From Verrucomicrobiota bacterium (GTDB lineage: Bacteria > Verrucomicrobiota > Verrucomicrobiia > Opitutales > Opitutaceae): a DNA stretch of 32,031 nucleotides. Of this stretch, positions 7,953 to 15,644 are shown piece after piece. Where the stretch lies: assembly GCA_023446735.1 (NCBI GenBank), contig JAEXPQ010000226.1:1-32031 (forward strand), given 5' to 3'. Below the pieces are notes generated by a model that saw only the letters and a list, made by a program, of their open reading frames with translations, had not been told where the DNA came from and did no database searches. Both the position numbers and the translations under genes were made by a program. The first letter of the stretch is position 1; every line of letters starts with the position of its first letter.

Positions 7953-8732
7953 TCACGGAGCATTTGGTGGAGCAACGGCGACTTCGAAGCGGATGCGTCC
8001 GTCCCGCTCGAGCGCCTTGGTAACCAAGCCATTCTCGTGAAAATGCACGACGGCTCCGCCGAACGAACCGCGCCATGGGTGATTCTGCGACGGAAAGTAA
8101 TCTAGCATCAATACAAGCCGCTCCACAGCCGAGTCCAAGTGCGGGCTAATTCCTGCAGCCATACCGGACCACCCGAAATGGAGCACCCCAAAAAAACAAA
8201 GCCCGCCGATTGCACGCCGGCCGATGCGCTCACCCCAAGCTGTCTTCGGAGTTCCGAGAATTTCTGAGGCGAACTCTTCTACCATATGGATCGGCAGCGA
8301 GACCAACGTTGCCCCGATCGAGCCCAAAAACACGATCAGCGCAACGAGAGCTAAGCTCGTTGGCACATACAACAGGACCGCCAAGCTGGCGACCGATGTA
8401 GTGTAATCTCCGGGATGAAAACCGGTCACGGACCCAATCCACTCTTCGGCAAACGCCACCTGAACGACTCCAGACACGACGAGAAGTGCGCCGCAAAGAG
8501 GCCGCCTCCACCAATGGGTCCACCTTAGGCGGATCGCCGGAATCACCCAGATCAGGAATGAAACGGCTACCAGGATTTCTGCTACTGCAAAGAGACCCAA
8601 GGCGACCGCTGGTTGCTTTAAAAGGGCAATAACGGCCAAAACCCCAAATAAACACGCCCAGTTCACGAAGCGCACTTCGAGATCTTGGCACGTTAATTTC
8701 TGACGGAGCCAGACAGTGAGTGTGGTGATCAT
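7953..8732 (-). CDS. Hypothetical integral membrane protein at the end of the defence block
   Basis: A 259-aa protein with about five to six hydrophobic segments: residues ~22-40 (FVNWACLFGVLAVIALLK), ~43-68 (VALGLFAVAEILVAVSFLIW), ~80-95, ~108-145 (SLAVLLYVPTSLALVALIVF then LGSIGATLVSL) and ~175-192 (AIGGLCFFGVLHFGWSGMAA). A soluble C-terminal tail follows, with VVHFHENGLV and RIRFEVAV. No family was recognised. It lies 105 bp downstream of hsdR on the same strand, so it may belong to the same transcription unit, but it has its own start and a lower GC content than hsdR. A membrane protein beside nucleases could be a toxic effector of a defence system; this is conjecture from position only. 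Confidence 0.62.
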   Translation of the reverse strand: MITTLTVWLRQKLTCQDLEVRFVNWACLFGVLAVIALLKQPAVALGLFAVAEILVAVSFLIWVIPAIRLRWTHWWRRPLCGALLVVSGVVQVAFAEEWIGSVTGFHPGDYTTSVASLAVLLYVPTSLALVALIVFLGSIGATLVSLPIHMVEEFASEILGTPKTAWGERIGRRAIGGLCFFGVLHFGWSGMAAGISPHLDSAVERLVLMLDYFPSQNHPWRGSFGGAVVHFHENGLVTKALERDGRIRFEVAVAPPNAP

Positions 8733-8837
8733 GGTAGATGTATTGGAAGCGCGGAGGACCCCGACCGGATGCTTACGTTTATACGGAACACGCAGGGTGG
8801 AAATGGTGGGCGCTGAGATGGGTCATTGCGAGGTCCC

Positions 8838-11800
8838 CTACGCACTCTGGGTCTCGTAGACGTGCTCGAAAACGAGGCCGCACTTCTTCTGGTAGATCGA
8901 GCGGGTGTACGGATCGGGTAGACCCTGATCGAGGATCTCGCTGATCTCCTCCTGCACGCGGGCGCGGGTGTTGGCGCGCTTGCGCCAGTCGAGCACCAGC
9001 AGCGTGCGTAGGCGTTCGCGGAGCTGGCGCACGACCTTCTTCACCGCGTGCTTCTCCTCCGCGGTCAGCTCCGGTTCGGGGCGCGTGAGGATGTCGAATA
9101 TTGTGAGCTCCTCCTCGGTGAGGTGCTCGCGCACGTGGCGTTCCTGCTCGTCCGTTAGCGACCGGCTGAGGGCGACGAGCGCGGTGAAGAGTTCGTCGAT
9201 GTTCCGACTGCCGGAGTTGTAGGCCTCGATCAGATCCTCGAACTTCTGCCGGTAGTCCATCCGCGAGGGATTCATCCGGATCATCCGCTCCAGTGTGGCG
9301 CGCACCGCGGCCTTGAGCTGCTCCAGCTCGGTGTTCTTGCGCTCGGCCTTGGCGAAACGTTTCGCGAGCGCGGCGAAGTCGATCCTAGACAGGTCGAGCC
9401 GCCCGTCCTCCCCGCCGCCCTCGGCGATCGTGAAGCCATCGGCCGCGATCGAGTCGTCGAGCAGCCGGTTGATCTCGAGCATCACCGCCGAGATGTCCGC
9501 GCTTCCGTTCCCTTCGCCCAGCCGCGCCCGGATCGCATCCGCGACCGCAGCGATCGTCGCACAGCCGCCGACGAAGGGCAGCACCGCCGGGTCCGGCTTC
9601 ACCGCCCGGTAGAGAGTCGTGACGAGCTTCTCGTGCGCGAGGAAGTCCTTGCGCAACGGGTCCGGCGAGATGAGCCGGTCCACGGCGTCGCCGAGCAGCG
9701 CGAGTTTGTCCATCCCTCCGGCCGCCTGGATGGCTTCGAGGCTCACGCCGTGGGCCGTGCAAAACGCCACCGCGGCCTCCAAGGCCTTCTTCAGCTCTGC
9801 GACGAGCTCCGCCTTGTTCCGCACCGGTGTGCGTCCGCCCGTGCCGGCGCCGTAGATCGCCAAGGCCTTTTCGAGCGACGCAAACACGTTGGCGTAGTCG
9901 ACGATGAGGCCGCTGTGCTTGCCGGGATACACGCGGTTCGCTCGGGCGATGGTCTGCATCAACGTGTGGTTCCGCATCGGCTTGTCCAAGTACACCGTCG
10001 AGCAGCTCGGGGCGTCGAAGCCGGTCAGCCACATGGCGCACACGAACACCAGCCGCAGCGGATCCGCCGAGTCCTTGAACTTCTCGTCCAGCTCCTCGTC
10101 GTTCATCCGCTTCCGGTGCGGCGCGATGTCGAGGCCGAGCGCCTTCATCTGCTCGATCTCGTTTTGGCCGGGCGAGACGATCAGCGCCATGTCGGTCTCG
10201 TTGAGCACGCGCAGCCGCGCCTGCAATTCCTCCACCTTCTCGGTGTCGACCCCGCCCTTGTACGGCTTGGCCCTCTTCAACGTGGCCAGCTCGCGCTCCA
10301 CGTGCGCCTGCTCGGCCTTCCAGTGTTTGCGGACCTTGTCGTGCATCCGCAGCGCCGTGGCCTTGTCGATCGACACGACCATCGCCTTGCCCTGGAAGCC
10401 GCGCCCGAGGAAGTGCTGCACGATGTCCTTGGCCACGGTGTCGAGCCGGTCGTCGCGCGTGAACAGGTGGTACTGCCGCCCCAGCTCCTTCTGCAGCCGG
10501 CTTTCCGAGGTCTCGTCGAGATCGGCGTCCTCGATGATCGCGTAGAGGTCGTCGTTGAGGTCGGGGTTGTCGAGGTGCAGCTCGGGCGTGCGGTTCTCGT
10601 AGAAGAGCGGCACCGTGGCGCCGTCCTCGACCGACTGCTGGAAGTCGTACACCGACACGTAGTCGCCGAACACCTCGCGCGTCCGTTCCTCGCCGGCGAT
10701 CAACGGCGTGCCGGTGAAGGCCACGAACAACGCGTTGGGCAGCGCGGCGCGCATGTTCAGGGCGAGCGTGTCGTATTGGCTCCGGTGGGCCTCGTCCGTC
10801 AGCACGACCACATCGCGCCGGTCGCAGAGCATCTCCGTTGACTGGAACTTGTGGACGAGGGTGAAAACGTAGCGGTTGTTGCCGCGGAGCAGCTCCTTCA
10901 ACTGCGCTCCGCTGGCTGCATGGCAGGCCTGGGCATCGCTCACCGCGCCACAGGCGGCGAAGGTCTTGGCGATCTGCTCGTCGAGCTCCACGCGGTCGGT
11001 CACGACGACAAACGTCCAGTTGCCTGGCACCTTGCGCAGGATCTTCTGCGCGAAGAAGACCATGGAGAAGCTCTTGCCCGAGCCCTGCGTCTGCCAGAAC
11101 ACACCGCCGCGGCCGTGTCCGGCCTCCCGGGCGCGCAGGAGCGCGCCGATGGCGTTGTTCACGCCGAGGAACTGGTGGTTCTGGCCGAGGACCTTCACCG
11201 TGCCCTCCTTGTGCTCGGAAAAGAGGGAGAAGTTCTCCACCAGATCGAGCAACCGCTCCGGCTGGCAGGTGCCGCGGATCATGGTTTCCAGCGACACGCG
11301 CTTGGGCTCGTCCTCGCGCTCCACGCGCTTCCACTCGAAGTACCGCTCCCAGTCCGCTGTGAGGGAGCCGATGCGGCTCTCCGTACCATTGGAGGCGATC
11401 AGCATCGCGTTGTACCAGAACAGCGCCGGCGCTCCGTTCTGTGGGTGCTTGTAGCTGGTGATGTTCTCGTCGAACGCTTGCTTCACCTTCGCGCCAGGCT
11501 TCTTGAGCTCCACCACGACCAGCGGCAGGCCGTTCACAAAGCCCAGCAGGTCGGGCCGGCAGGTGTAAAGCGGGCCGACGACCGTCATCTGGCTCACGAG
11601 GAGGAAGTCGTTCGCCTCGGGGTGATCCCAATCGATCACCCGCACGCGCTCGTCCTTCTGGCCGCCCCGCACCCGGTCGGGCACCGCCACCTTCACGCCG
11701 TCCTTGAGAAAGCCGTAGATTTCGCGGTTAGCCGAAGATGCGCTCATTGCTGAGCGGTCGCGCGTCAGTTCATCGACCGCCGAGCTGATCGCCTCCGGCG

Positions 11801-11996
11801 GCAGCTTCGGGTTCAGCTTCGCCAGCGCCGTGCGCAGCCGCCCGACCAGCACGACCTCGCTCTTCGTCTCACGCCCGAGCGTCCCAGCCGGCCCGAGCAC
11901 TTCCTCCATCGCCACGACCGTCGTCCAGCCAAGCTCCGCGAACAGCCTGATGGCCGGCTGCTCGACGAGTTGGTCTTCGGTGTAGGGGTGAGGCAT
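8838..11996 (-). CDS. hsdR: Type I restriction enzyme, R (endonuclease/translocase) subunit
   Basis: A 1052-aa protein from ATG 11996 (MPHPYTEDQLVEQP); a TTG 9 bp upstream is also in frame. It is the motor and nuclease of a type I restriction complex: ATP-driven DNA translocation followed by random cleavage of unmodified DNA. The N-terminal nuclease has RPDLLGF ... VVVELKKPG, the PD-(D/E)xK motif (Asp149, Glu163, Lys165). The SF2 motor has Walker A TQGSGKS (303-309), VVVTDRVELDEQ, DEAH (401-404), FTGTPL (428-432) and QTIARANRVYPGK as motif VI. The C-terminal part is helical and should contact HsdM. Length and motifs are complete. It is separated from hsdM/hsdS by about 5.5 kb of other genes. 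Confidence 0.95.
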   Translation of the reverse strand: MPHPYTEDQLVEQPAIRLFAELGWTTVVAMEEVLGPAGTLGRETKSEVVLVGRLRTALAKLNPKLPPEAISSAVDELTRDRSAMSASSANREIYGFLKDGVKVAVPDRVRGGQKDERVRVIDWDHPEANDFLLVSQMTVVGPLYTCRPDLLGFVNGLPLVVVELKKPGAKVKQAFDENITSYKHPQNGAPALFWYNAMLIASNGTESRIGSLTADWERYFEWKRVEREDEPKRVSLETMIRGTCQPERLLDLVENFSLFSEHKEGTVKVLGQNHQFLGVNNAIGALLRAREAGHGRGGVFWQTQGSGKSFSMVFFAQKILRKVPGNWTFVVVTDRVELDEQIAKTFAACGAVSDAQACHAASGAQLKELLRGNNRYVFTLVHKFQSTEMLCDRRDVVVLTDEAHRSQYDTLALNMRAALPNALFVAFTGTPLIAGEERTREVFGDYVSVYDFQQSVEDGATVPLFYENRTPELHLDNPDLNDDLYAIIEDADLDETSESRLQKELGRQYHLFTRDDRLDTVAKDIVQHFLGRGFQGKAMVVSIDKATALRMHDKVRKHWKAEQAHVERELATLKRAKPYKGGVDTEKVEELQARLRVLNETDMALIVSPGQNEIEQMKALGLDIAPHRKRMNDEELDEKFKDSADPLRLVFVCAMWLTGFDAPSCSTVYLDKPMRNHTLMQTIARANRVYPGKHSGLIVDYANVFASLEKALAIYGAGTGGRTPVRNKAELVAELKKALEAAVAFCTAHGVSLEAIQAAGGMDKLALLGDAVDRLISPDPLRKDFLAHEKLVTTLYRAVKPDPAVLPFVGGCATIAAVADAIRARLGEGNGSADISAVMLEINRLLDDSIAADGFTIAEGGGEDGRLDLSRIDFAALAKRFAKAERKNTELEQLKAAVRATLERMIRMNPSRMDYRQKFEDLIEAYNSGSRNIDELFTALVALSRSLTDEQERHVREHLTEEELTIFDILTRPEPELTAEEKHAVKKVVRQLRERLRTLLVLDWRKRANTRARVQEEISEILDQGLPDPYTRSIYQKKCGLVFEHVYETQSA

Positions 11997-12038
11997 GGTG
12001 GTCAAGATTTGTAGCGATGCTTGGTTCGCTGGTCGCCG

Positions 12039-12584
12039 TTACCTGCCCCTCAATCGCGGAAAGAAACGAAGGGCATCGCGGAGCTCTTCATCGTACTTCG
12101 TACCAGCGGTAGAAAATACACGGCCAGAACTGCTTCGCGCGACCACGCAAAACGTGCTTCCTGTCACGTCCGACATCTTTCGCAAAGTACCAACCAGCGA
12201 GGCATCCAGCCTGTACACTGCGCCTTGCCCCCGCCTAACCAACTGGTCCTCTGCCGCCGAGGTAAGGGGGATCTGAACCAACGCGATTCCACCGCCCAAA
12301 CGCCACTCAAGAAACACCGTCTCAAGTCGCACATCATACACCGATTCGTTGCGCACTCTCACTTCGAACTTTTCGATGAAACTATCCTCTCCCGCCTTGT
12401 ATTGAACATCGGTGATCGCAACACCTTCAAAGGTCTGAAGGTCGATACCTCGTATCTGCTGACGGAGCGATTGGAACGATATTCCCAAGGCAAAGAGACT
12501 CAGTACAAAAGCAGCTATCGCAATGGCTGTGGCCTTCGGTCTTGGGCATTGAGAGGTATGCGGACTTTCGAGGTCTTGGGGCAT
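12039..12584 (-). CDS. Hypothetical single-TM anchored protein in the hsd cargo
   Basis: A 181-aa protein from ATG 12584; the frame stays open to 12638 but that part overlaps the upstream gene's 3' end. One clear hydrophobic segment lies at about 16-36 (TAIAIAAFVLSLFALGISF), followed by SLRQQI and a soluble domain. That domain looks like beta-strands: VAITDVQYKAGEDSFIEKFE, VRVRNESVYDVRLETVFLEW, LVQIPLTSAAE and TFCVVARSSSGRVFSTAG. No motif was recognised. It lies 47 bp after the DUF4468-like gene and 42 bp before hsdR, so all three could be one transcript. It may be a membrane-bound partner of its upstream neighbour; that is inference. Confidence 0.6.
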   Translation of the reverse strand: MPQDLESPHTSQCPRPKATAIAIAAFVLSLFALGISFQSLRQQIRGIDLQTFEGVAITDVQYKAGEDSFIEKFEVRVRNESVYDVRLETVFLEWRLGGGIALVQIPLTSAAEDQLVRRGQGAVYRLDASLVGTLRKMSDVTGSTFCVVARSSSGRVFSTAGTKYDEELRDALRFFPRLRGR

Positions 12585-12631
12585 GGGCAGGGGCGATCGG
12601 TCGTTTTTAGGGCAGGTCGGTTGAAGTGGAA

Positions 12632-13195
12632 TCACCAATCGTTCTTGGCTCCGCCGTTCTTGAGGTACTGGGCAAGTGCCGCAACGCGCCCGTTGAAGTA
12701 GCTTTCGAGGTCCGCCTTGGTCGCTTCTTTGAAGAGCTTCCCGTTCTTTCGAAAGACGATGTAGCCCTCAAGCAGGCCACCGCTGAAGAGCAGCGGGTAC
12801 TTCCGCCCTCCACCCATCCCGTACATCTCTAGGCTGATGATCTCGTAACGCACCTTTCCGTCCTTGAAGCGTAGCTCGGTCGTGAAGGAGGCCTGGATCG
12901 GAACGCTCGCGCCGCTGTTCTTGTACGTGATGAAATCCGGGGCGAACGTCTCGAACTTCAGATACTCGCCCTCGGTCTGGCCCTTGATCGCGTCCTTTGC
13001 GCTCCGGCAGGTCTCGTTGAGGAACTGAACGGCCTTGCCGTAAAGCTGCTTGGCGGTCCGTCCCTCAACTTCGATGACGAGGTACGCCTTGGTGGGGTCG
13101 GCACTGTCGACCATACCGGTCGGCGTGACAGTGTAGGTCTGGCCGAAAGCTGCCACCGCCAAAACCATCAGGTATGTGATCAGAATAGTTCTCAT
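12632..13195 (-). CDS. Secreted DUF4468-like protein
   Basis: A 187-aa protein. The first ~18 residues (MRTILITYLMVLAVAAFGQ) are a signal peptide with likely cleavage after AFG. The mature part starts with KAYLVIEVEGRTAKQLYGKA and continues VQFLNETCRSAKDAIKGQ, then ASFTTELRFKDGKVRYEI. This strand-helix layout resembles DUF4468, a TBP-like fold seen mostly in periplasmic proteins of Bacteroidota and relatives. The C-terminal third (NGKLFKEATKADLESYFNGR) is charged. The function is unknown. A periplasmic protein inside a restriction operon is odd: it suggests either unrelated cargo or an envelope-level partner of the neighbouring membrane-anchored protein. Confidence 0.62.
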   Translation of the reverse strand: MRTILITYLMVLAVAAFGQTYTVTPTGMVDSADPTKAYLVIEVEGRTAKQLYGKAVQFLNETCRSAKDAIKGQTEGEYLKFETFAPDFITYKNSGASVPIQASFTTELRFKDGKVRYEIISLEMYGMGGGRKYPLLFSGGLLEGYIVFRKNGKLFKEATKADLESYFNGRVAALAQYLKNGGAKNDW

Positions 13196-13277
13196 CTCGG
13201 TGTTTCCGTTAGTACCAGCTTGGGTTGTTGTATGGCGCCATTCAGCCGATCGATTCCGATTCTGACGAGGAGGCTGT

Positions 13278-14324
13278 TCACTCGTCCATGACTACGTGGG
13301 TTTTCGCTGGTGCGGGAGCATCAGAAATCTCAGTCCCGTCCGGAAACCTCAGCACACCGAATCCCTGGTCATCGACCGATGCCATTTTGCGGAGGCGGTC
13401 CCATTCAATCTTCTCAAAAGCCCGACGCTCTCGAAGCGCTTCCACCACCTGTGGGTCTAGGGTGAAGCGCACACTTTCAGGCTCAAAGCCGAGTGCTTCG
13501 GCTGTCATCAAAGCCAACGGATCGCGAGGTGGCCCTTCATTGCGTTGCGCCACAGGATCGCCGCTTTGGTCGAGGCTGCCCGATCGTAGAAACTGGGCGT
13601 AATCAGACTCCCCTTGAAGGTCGAACCAGCTCGCGTACCCCATGCGGAACAATCGGTACCGCTCCTCGAACGTGGGTCTTCGCTCCGATTGCGGATCGCG
13701 AACATGAAGCTCAGCCGTCGCTAAACTGGGCTCAAGGGTAAGGACGCTTCCCCAGTACCCGGTTGCGAGAGTCTGACCAAACACGGACCGACACTGCTTC
13801 AGCGCGCTCCCGAGTCGGCTCAGGTGCGCTTTGCTGCACGTTCCTTTGCTCTCCATTAGGTCGATCCGGCCGGAATCGGGATTGAACATCACGTAATCCG
13901 GAGTCGCCGAGGCCCCTCCCACCGGCGCACCGGTGACGCTAGCCCACGACGCGTAGTCGGAGATAATCTGGTATCCCGCGGTCCAATGCCAATAGCAGTA
14001 GCTCACTCCCTGCCCGAGTTCGCCAATGCGTGAAGTGAAGGAGAAGTCGCGCAGCGAGCCTGTCGCTGACAGTTCCAGGCAGAAGCGCGGAGCCGCGCTC
14101 CAATCGATCAAGAAACGCAAAGTCGGCTTCACAATCGCAGCCAAATAGCGCTTCGCCATTCTCCCTGCGTTCCGCTGAAGAATGGAACGCACCATGCCGG
14201 CAACGAGTTGCCGCTCATTGAAGCGGTAGGGGCTCCGGATCGGATACCCATAGTAAAAGTTATATCCCGAGCGCTTTGCTCGCTCTTCGGCATGCTGAAC
14301 CAAAGTGATTTCGAATTGCGGCAT
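13278..14324 (-). CDS. Unknown protein with candidate PD-(D/E)xK nuclease motif
   Basis: A 348-aa protein from ATG 14324 (MPQFEITLVQHAEERA); the frame stays open to 14411 and would then overlap the FRG gene. I know no named family for it. Residues 140-162 read ATPDYVMF ... IDLMESKGT: an Asp (143) in a strand, 14 residues on a Glu-x-Lys (158-160), then a helix AHLSRLGSALKQCRSVFGQ. This order fits the PD-(D/E)xK fold, and a conserved-looking ESKGT often marks such nucleases. The N-terminal half is basic and aromatic (GYNFYYGYPI). It lies 46 bp after the FRG gene on the same strand, so the two may form a pair. The nuclease call rests on the motif alone. Confidence 0.5.
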   Translation of the reverse strand: MPQFEITLVQHAEERAKRSGYNFYYGYPIRSPYRFNERQLVAGMVRSILQRNAGRMAKRYLAAIVKPTLRFLIDWSAAPRFCLELSATGSLRDFSFTSRIGELGQGVSYCYWHWTAGYQIISDYASWASVTGAPVGGASATPDYVMFNPDSGRIDLMESKGTCSKAHLSRLGSALKQCRSVFGQTLATGYWGSVLTLEPSLATAELHVRDPQSERRPTFEERYRLFRMGYASWFDLQGESDYAQFLRSGSLDQSGDPVAQRNEGPPRDPLALMTAEALGFEPESVRFTLDPQVVEALRERRAFEKIEWDRLRKMASVDDQGFGVLRFPDGTEISDAPAPAKTHVVMDE

Positions 14325-14370
14325 GGTGTGGCTTGGGTGGATCAATCTCCAGATACCTGCTAGCAATGCG

Positions 14371-15513
14371 CTAGATTCCGAAGTGCCGGAAGCGGAGTTT
14401 CTGGCAGACACCGTCGAGGCCGGGGAAAAGCGTGGCGGCGTTGATGCCCATGTAGTCGAGGTCTTGGAGAGCTAGGCGCCGATCATTGGCAGCGATATCA
14501 ACTACGGTCAGGAAGGACTGACCGAGTACCTTTTCGAGCAGGCGAACCCAATGTTCCACGTGGGCTAGGTTGGTGAACATATGCACCGATTGTTGCGGCA
14601 GATGGCGCGGATTGTTCCTCGCCGGAAACTCCTGCATGGTCAGGAAAGGGCGCGGATCAGACCAGTTGCTGGATTGCATCGTGGCTGCGCACCATGCGTC
14701 CGAATCGAAGATGTAGATCCGCGCGCTTCGCCGCTCGCGTTCGGCCTGCTCGTCCGCCAAGGCGAAGTAGGCTGCAACGTACGGCGAATAACTCCAGTCG
14801 AGCAGCGGCGTTGGAAACCCATGGTGCTGCGCAAGGCTGAGCAGACCGCCAAGCTGGCGAGCATCACGGCGATCGAACGGTGCGGGCACGACCGAGTTCA
14901 CGTATTGCTCCAGATCGTCGCAGACACCGTCGAAATACCGGCAAAGGTCATAGCGTTGTCTCCGATGAAACGAGCTGCAGAGCGACCAACTCGTCGAAGA
15001 ATGGCCGCGAAACACCATGCGGCGCCCTCCCTTCTGCAACGCGACGATCCGTTCGCGAAAATCCAACCACGGAATCAAAGGCACCGCCGCTCCAGCCTGT
15101 GCCGGCTCCAATGCAGGGTTCTCTATGCAAAAGCCGGCGGACTCGTTGTGATCGCCGTGCCATTGGCCCATGATCATCGATCCTCTGATTTCGCCCGTCG
15201 CCTCGATCTTGCTGGCGAAATACACGTCGTTCCCGTGGCGCGCGACATAGTCCTGAGGCGAGATCAACCGACCAAGCCCCTCGTCGAAGACTTTGGTTTC
15301 CGTTGACTCTCCTTTGAAGCAACTGCCCGAGACCTCGTATCGGAATTCGATGCGCGATGCCGGGAGGCCGGAACCTTGGGTGAGACAAAGGAAGCCCGAT
15401 CCGCTCCCACTATTCTCGACGTTGAACGACACAAAACCCGGGAAGTTGCCGGTGAAGCGGCCCGGCCATTGGCCGACCGGCAAGGTGTTGGAGCTTTTGT
15501 GCCCTTGTTGCAT
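14371..15513 (-). CDS. FRG-domain protein
   Basis: A 380-aa protein from ATG 15513; a TTG at 15534 is also in frame. Residues ~1-135 are a beta-rich region with GSGFLCLTQGSGLPAS and an GQWHGDHNESAGFCI segment. The FRG domain starts at VFRGHSSTSWSL (FRG at 168-170) and continues to GGLLSLAQHHGFPTPLLDW and SYSPYVAAYFAL (about 222-252), the two hallmark blocks of the family. FRG proteins are frequent in phage-defence islands and next to restriction genes, but the biochemical activity is not firmly established; an ADP-ribosyltransferase-like role has been suggested for relatives. It starts 5 bp after the end of the hsdR vestige. It is probably co-transcribed with the downstream candidate nuclease. 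Confidence 0.82.
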   Translation of the reverse strand: MQQGHKSSNTLPVGQWPGRFTGNFPGFVSFNVENSGSGSGFLCLTQGSGLPASRIEFRYEVSGSCFKGESTETKVFDEGLGRLISPQDYVARHGNDVYFASKIEATGEIRGSMIMGQWHGDHNESAGFCIENPALEPAQAGAAVPLIPWLDFRERIVALQKGGRRMVFRGHSSTSWSLCSSFHRRQRYDLCRYFDGVCDDLEQYVNSVVPAPFDRRDARQLGGLLSLAQHHGFPTPLLDWSYSPYVAAYFALADEQAERERRSARIYIFDSDAWCAATMQSSNWSDPRPFLTMQEFPARNNPRHLPQQSVHMFTNLAHVEHWVRLLEKVLGQSFLTVVDIAANDRRLALQDLDYMGINAATLFPGLDGVCQKLRFRHFGI

Positions 15514-15518
15514 CGTGG

Positions 15519-15638
15519 CTAGATAACGCGCCAAATCCGCGGGCCGCCGAGCTCAAGGCGGTTTTCGTGGAGGAGGCCGTTGATTAGGGAGCGGGTGGGC
15601 TGCTCGACAAGGCGGTCTTTGGTGTTGGTGTGCGGCAT
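15519..15638 (-). pseudogene. 39-codon vestige of a second hsdR start
   Basis: The minus strand from ATG 15638 encodes 39 residues, beginning MPHTNTKDRLVEQP. The intact HsdR begins MPHPYTEDQLVEQP: 10 of 14 residues agree, with no gap. The vestige then reads TRSLINGLLHENRLELGG and stops at TAG 15521-15519. It begins 6 bp after the OLD stop and ends 5 bp before the FRG start, so it occupies the position expected for an original hsdR. It could still be translated as a short coupling peptide. Confidence 0.6.
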
Positions 15639-15644
15639 GGAAGC

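Noticed and set aside
9633..10841. Long + strand frame opposite hsdR
   Set aside because: It is a mirror of hsdR in GC-rich DNA: histidine/arginine/valine-rich, no motif, while the minus strand encodes a complete HsdR with all motifs.
13196..13277. Promoter between the candidate nuclease and DUF4468-like genes
   Set aside because: No convincing -35/-10 pair at usual spacing; left unannotated.
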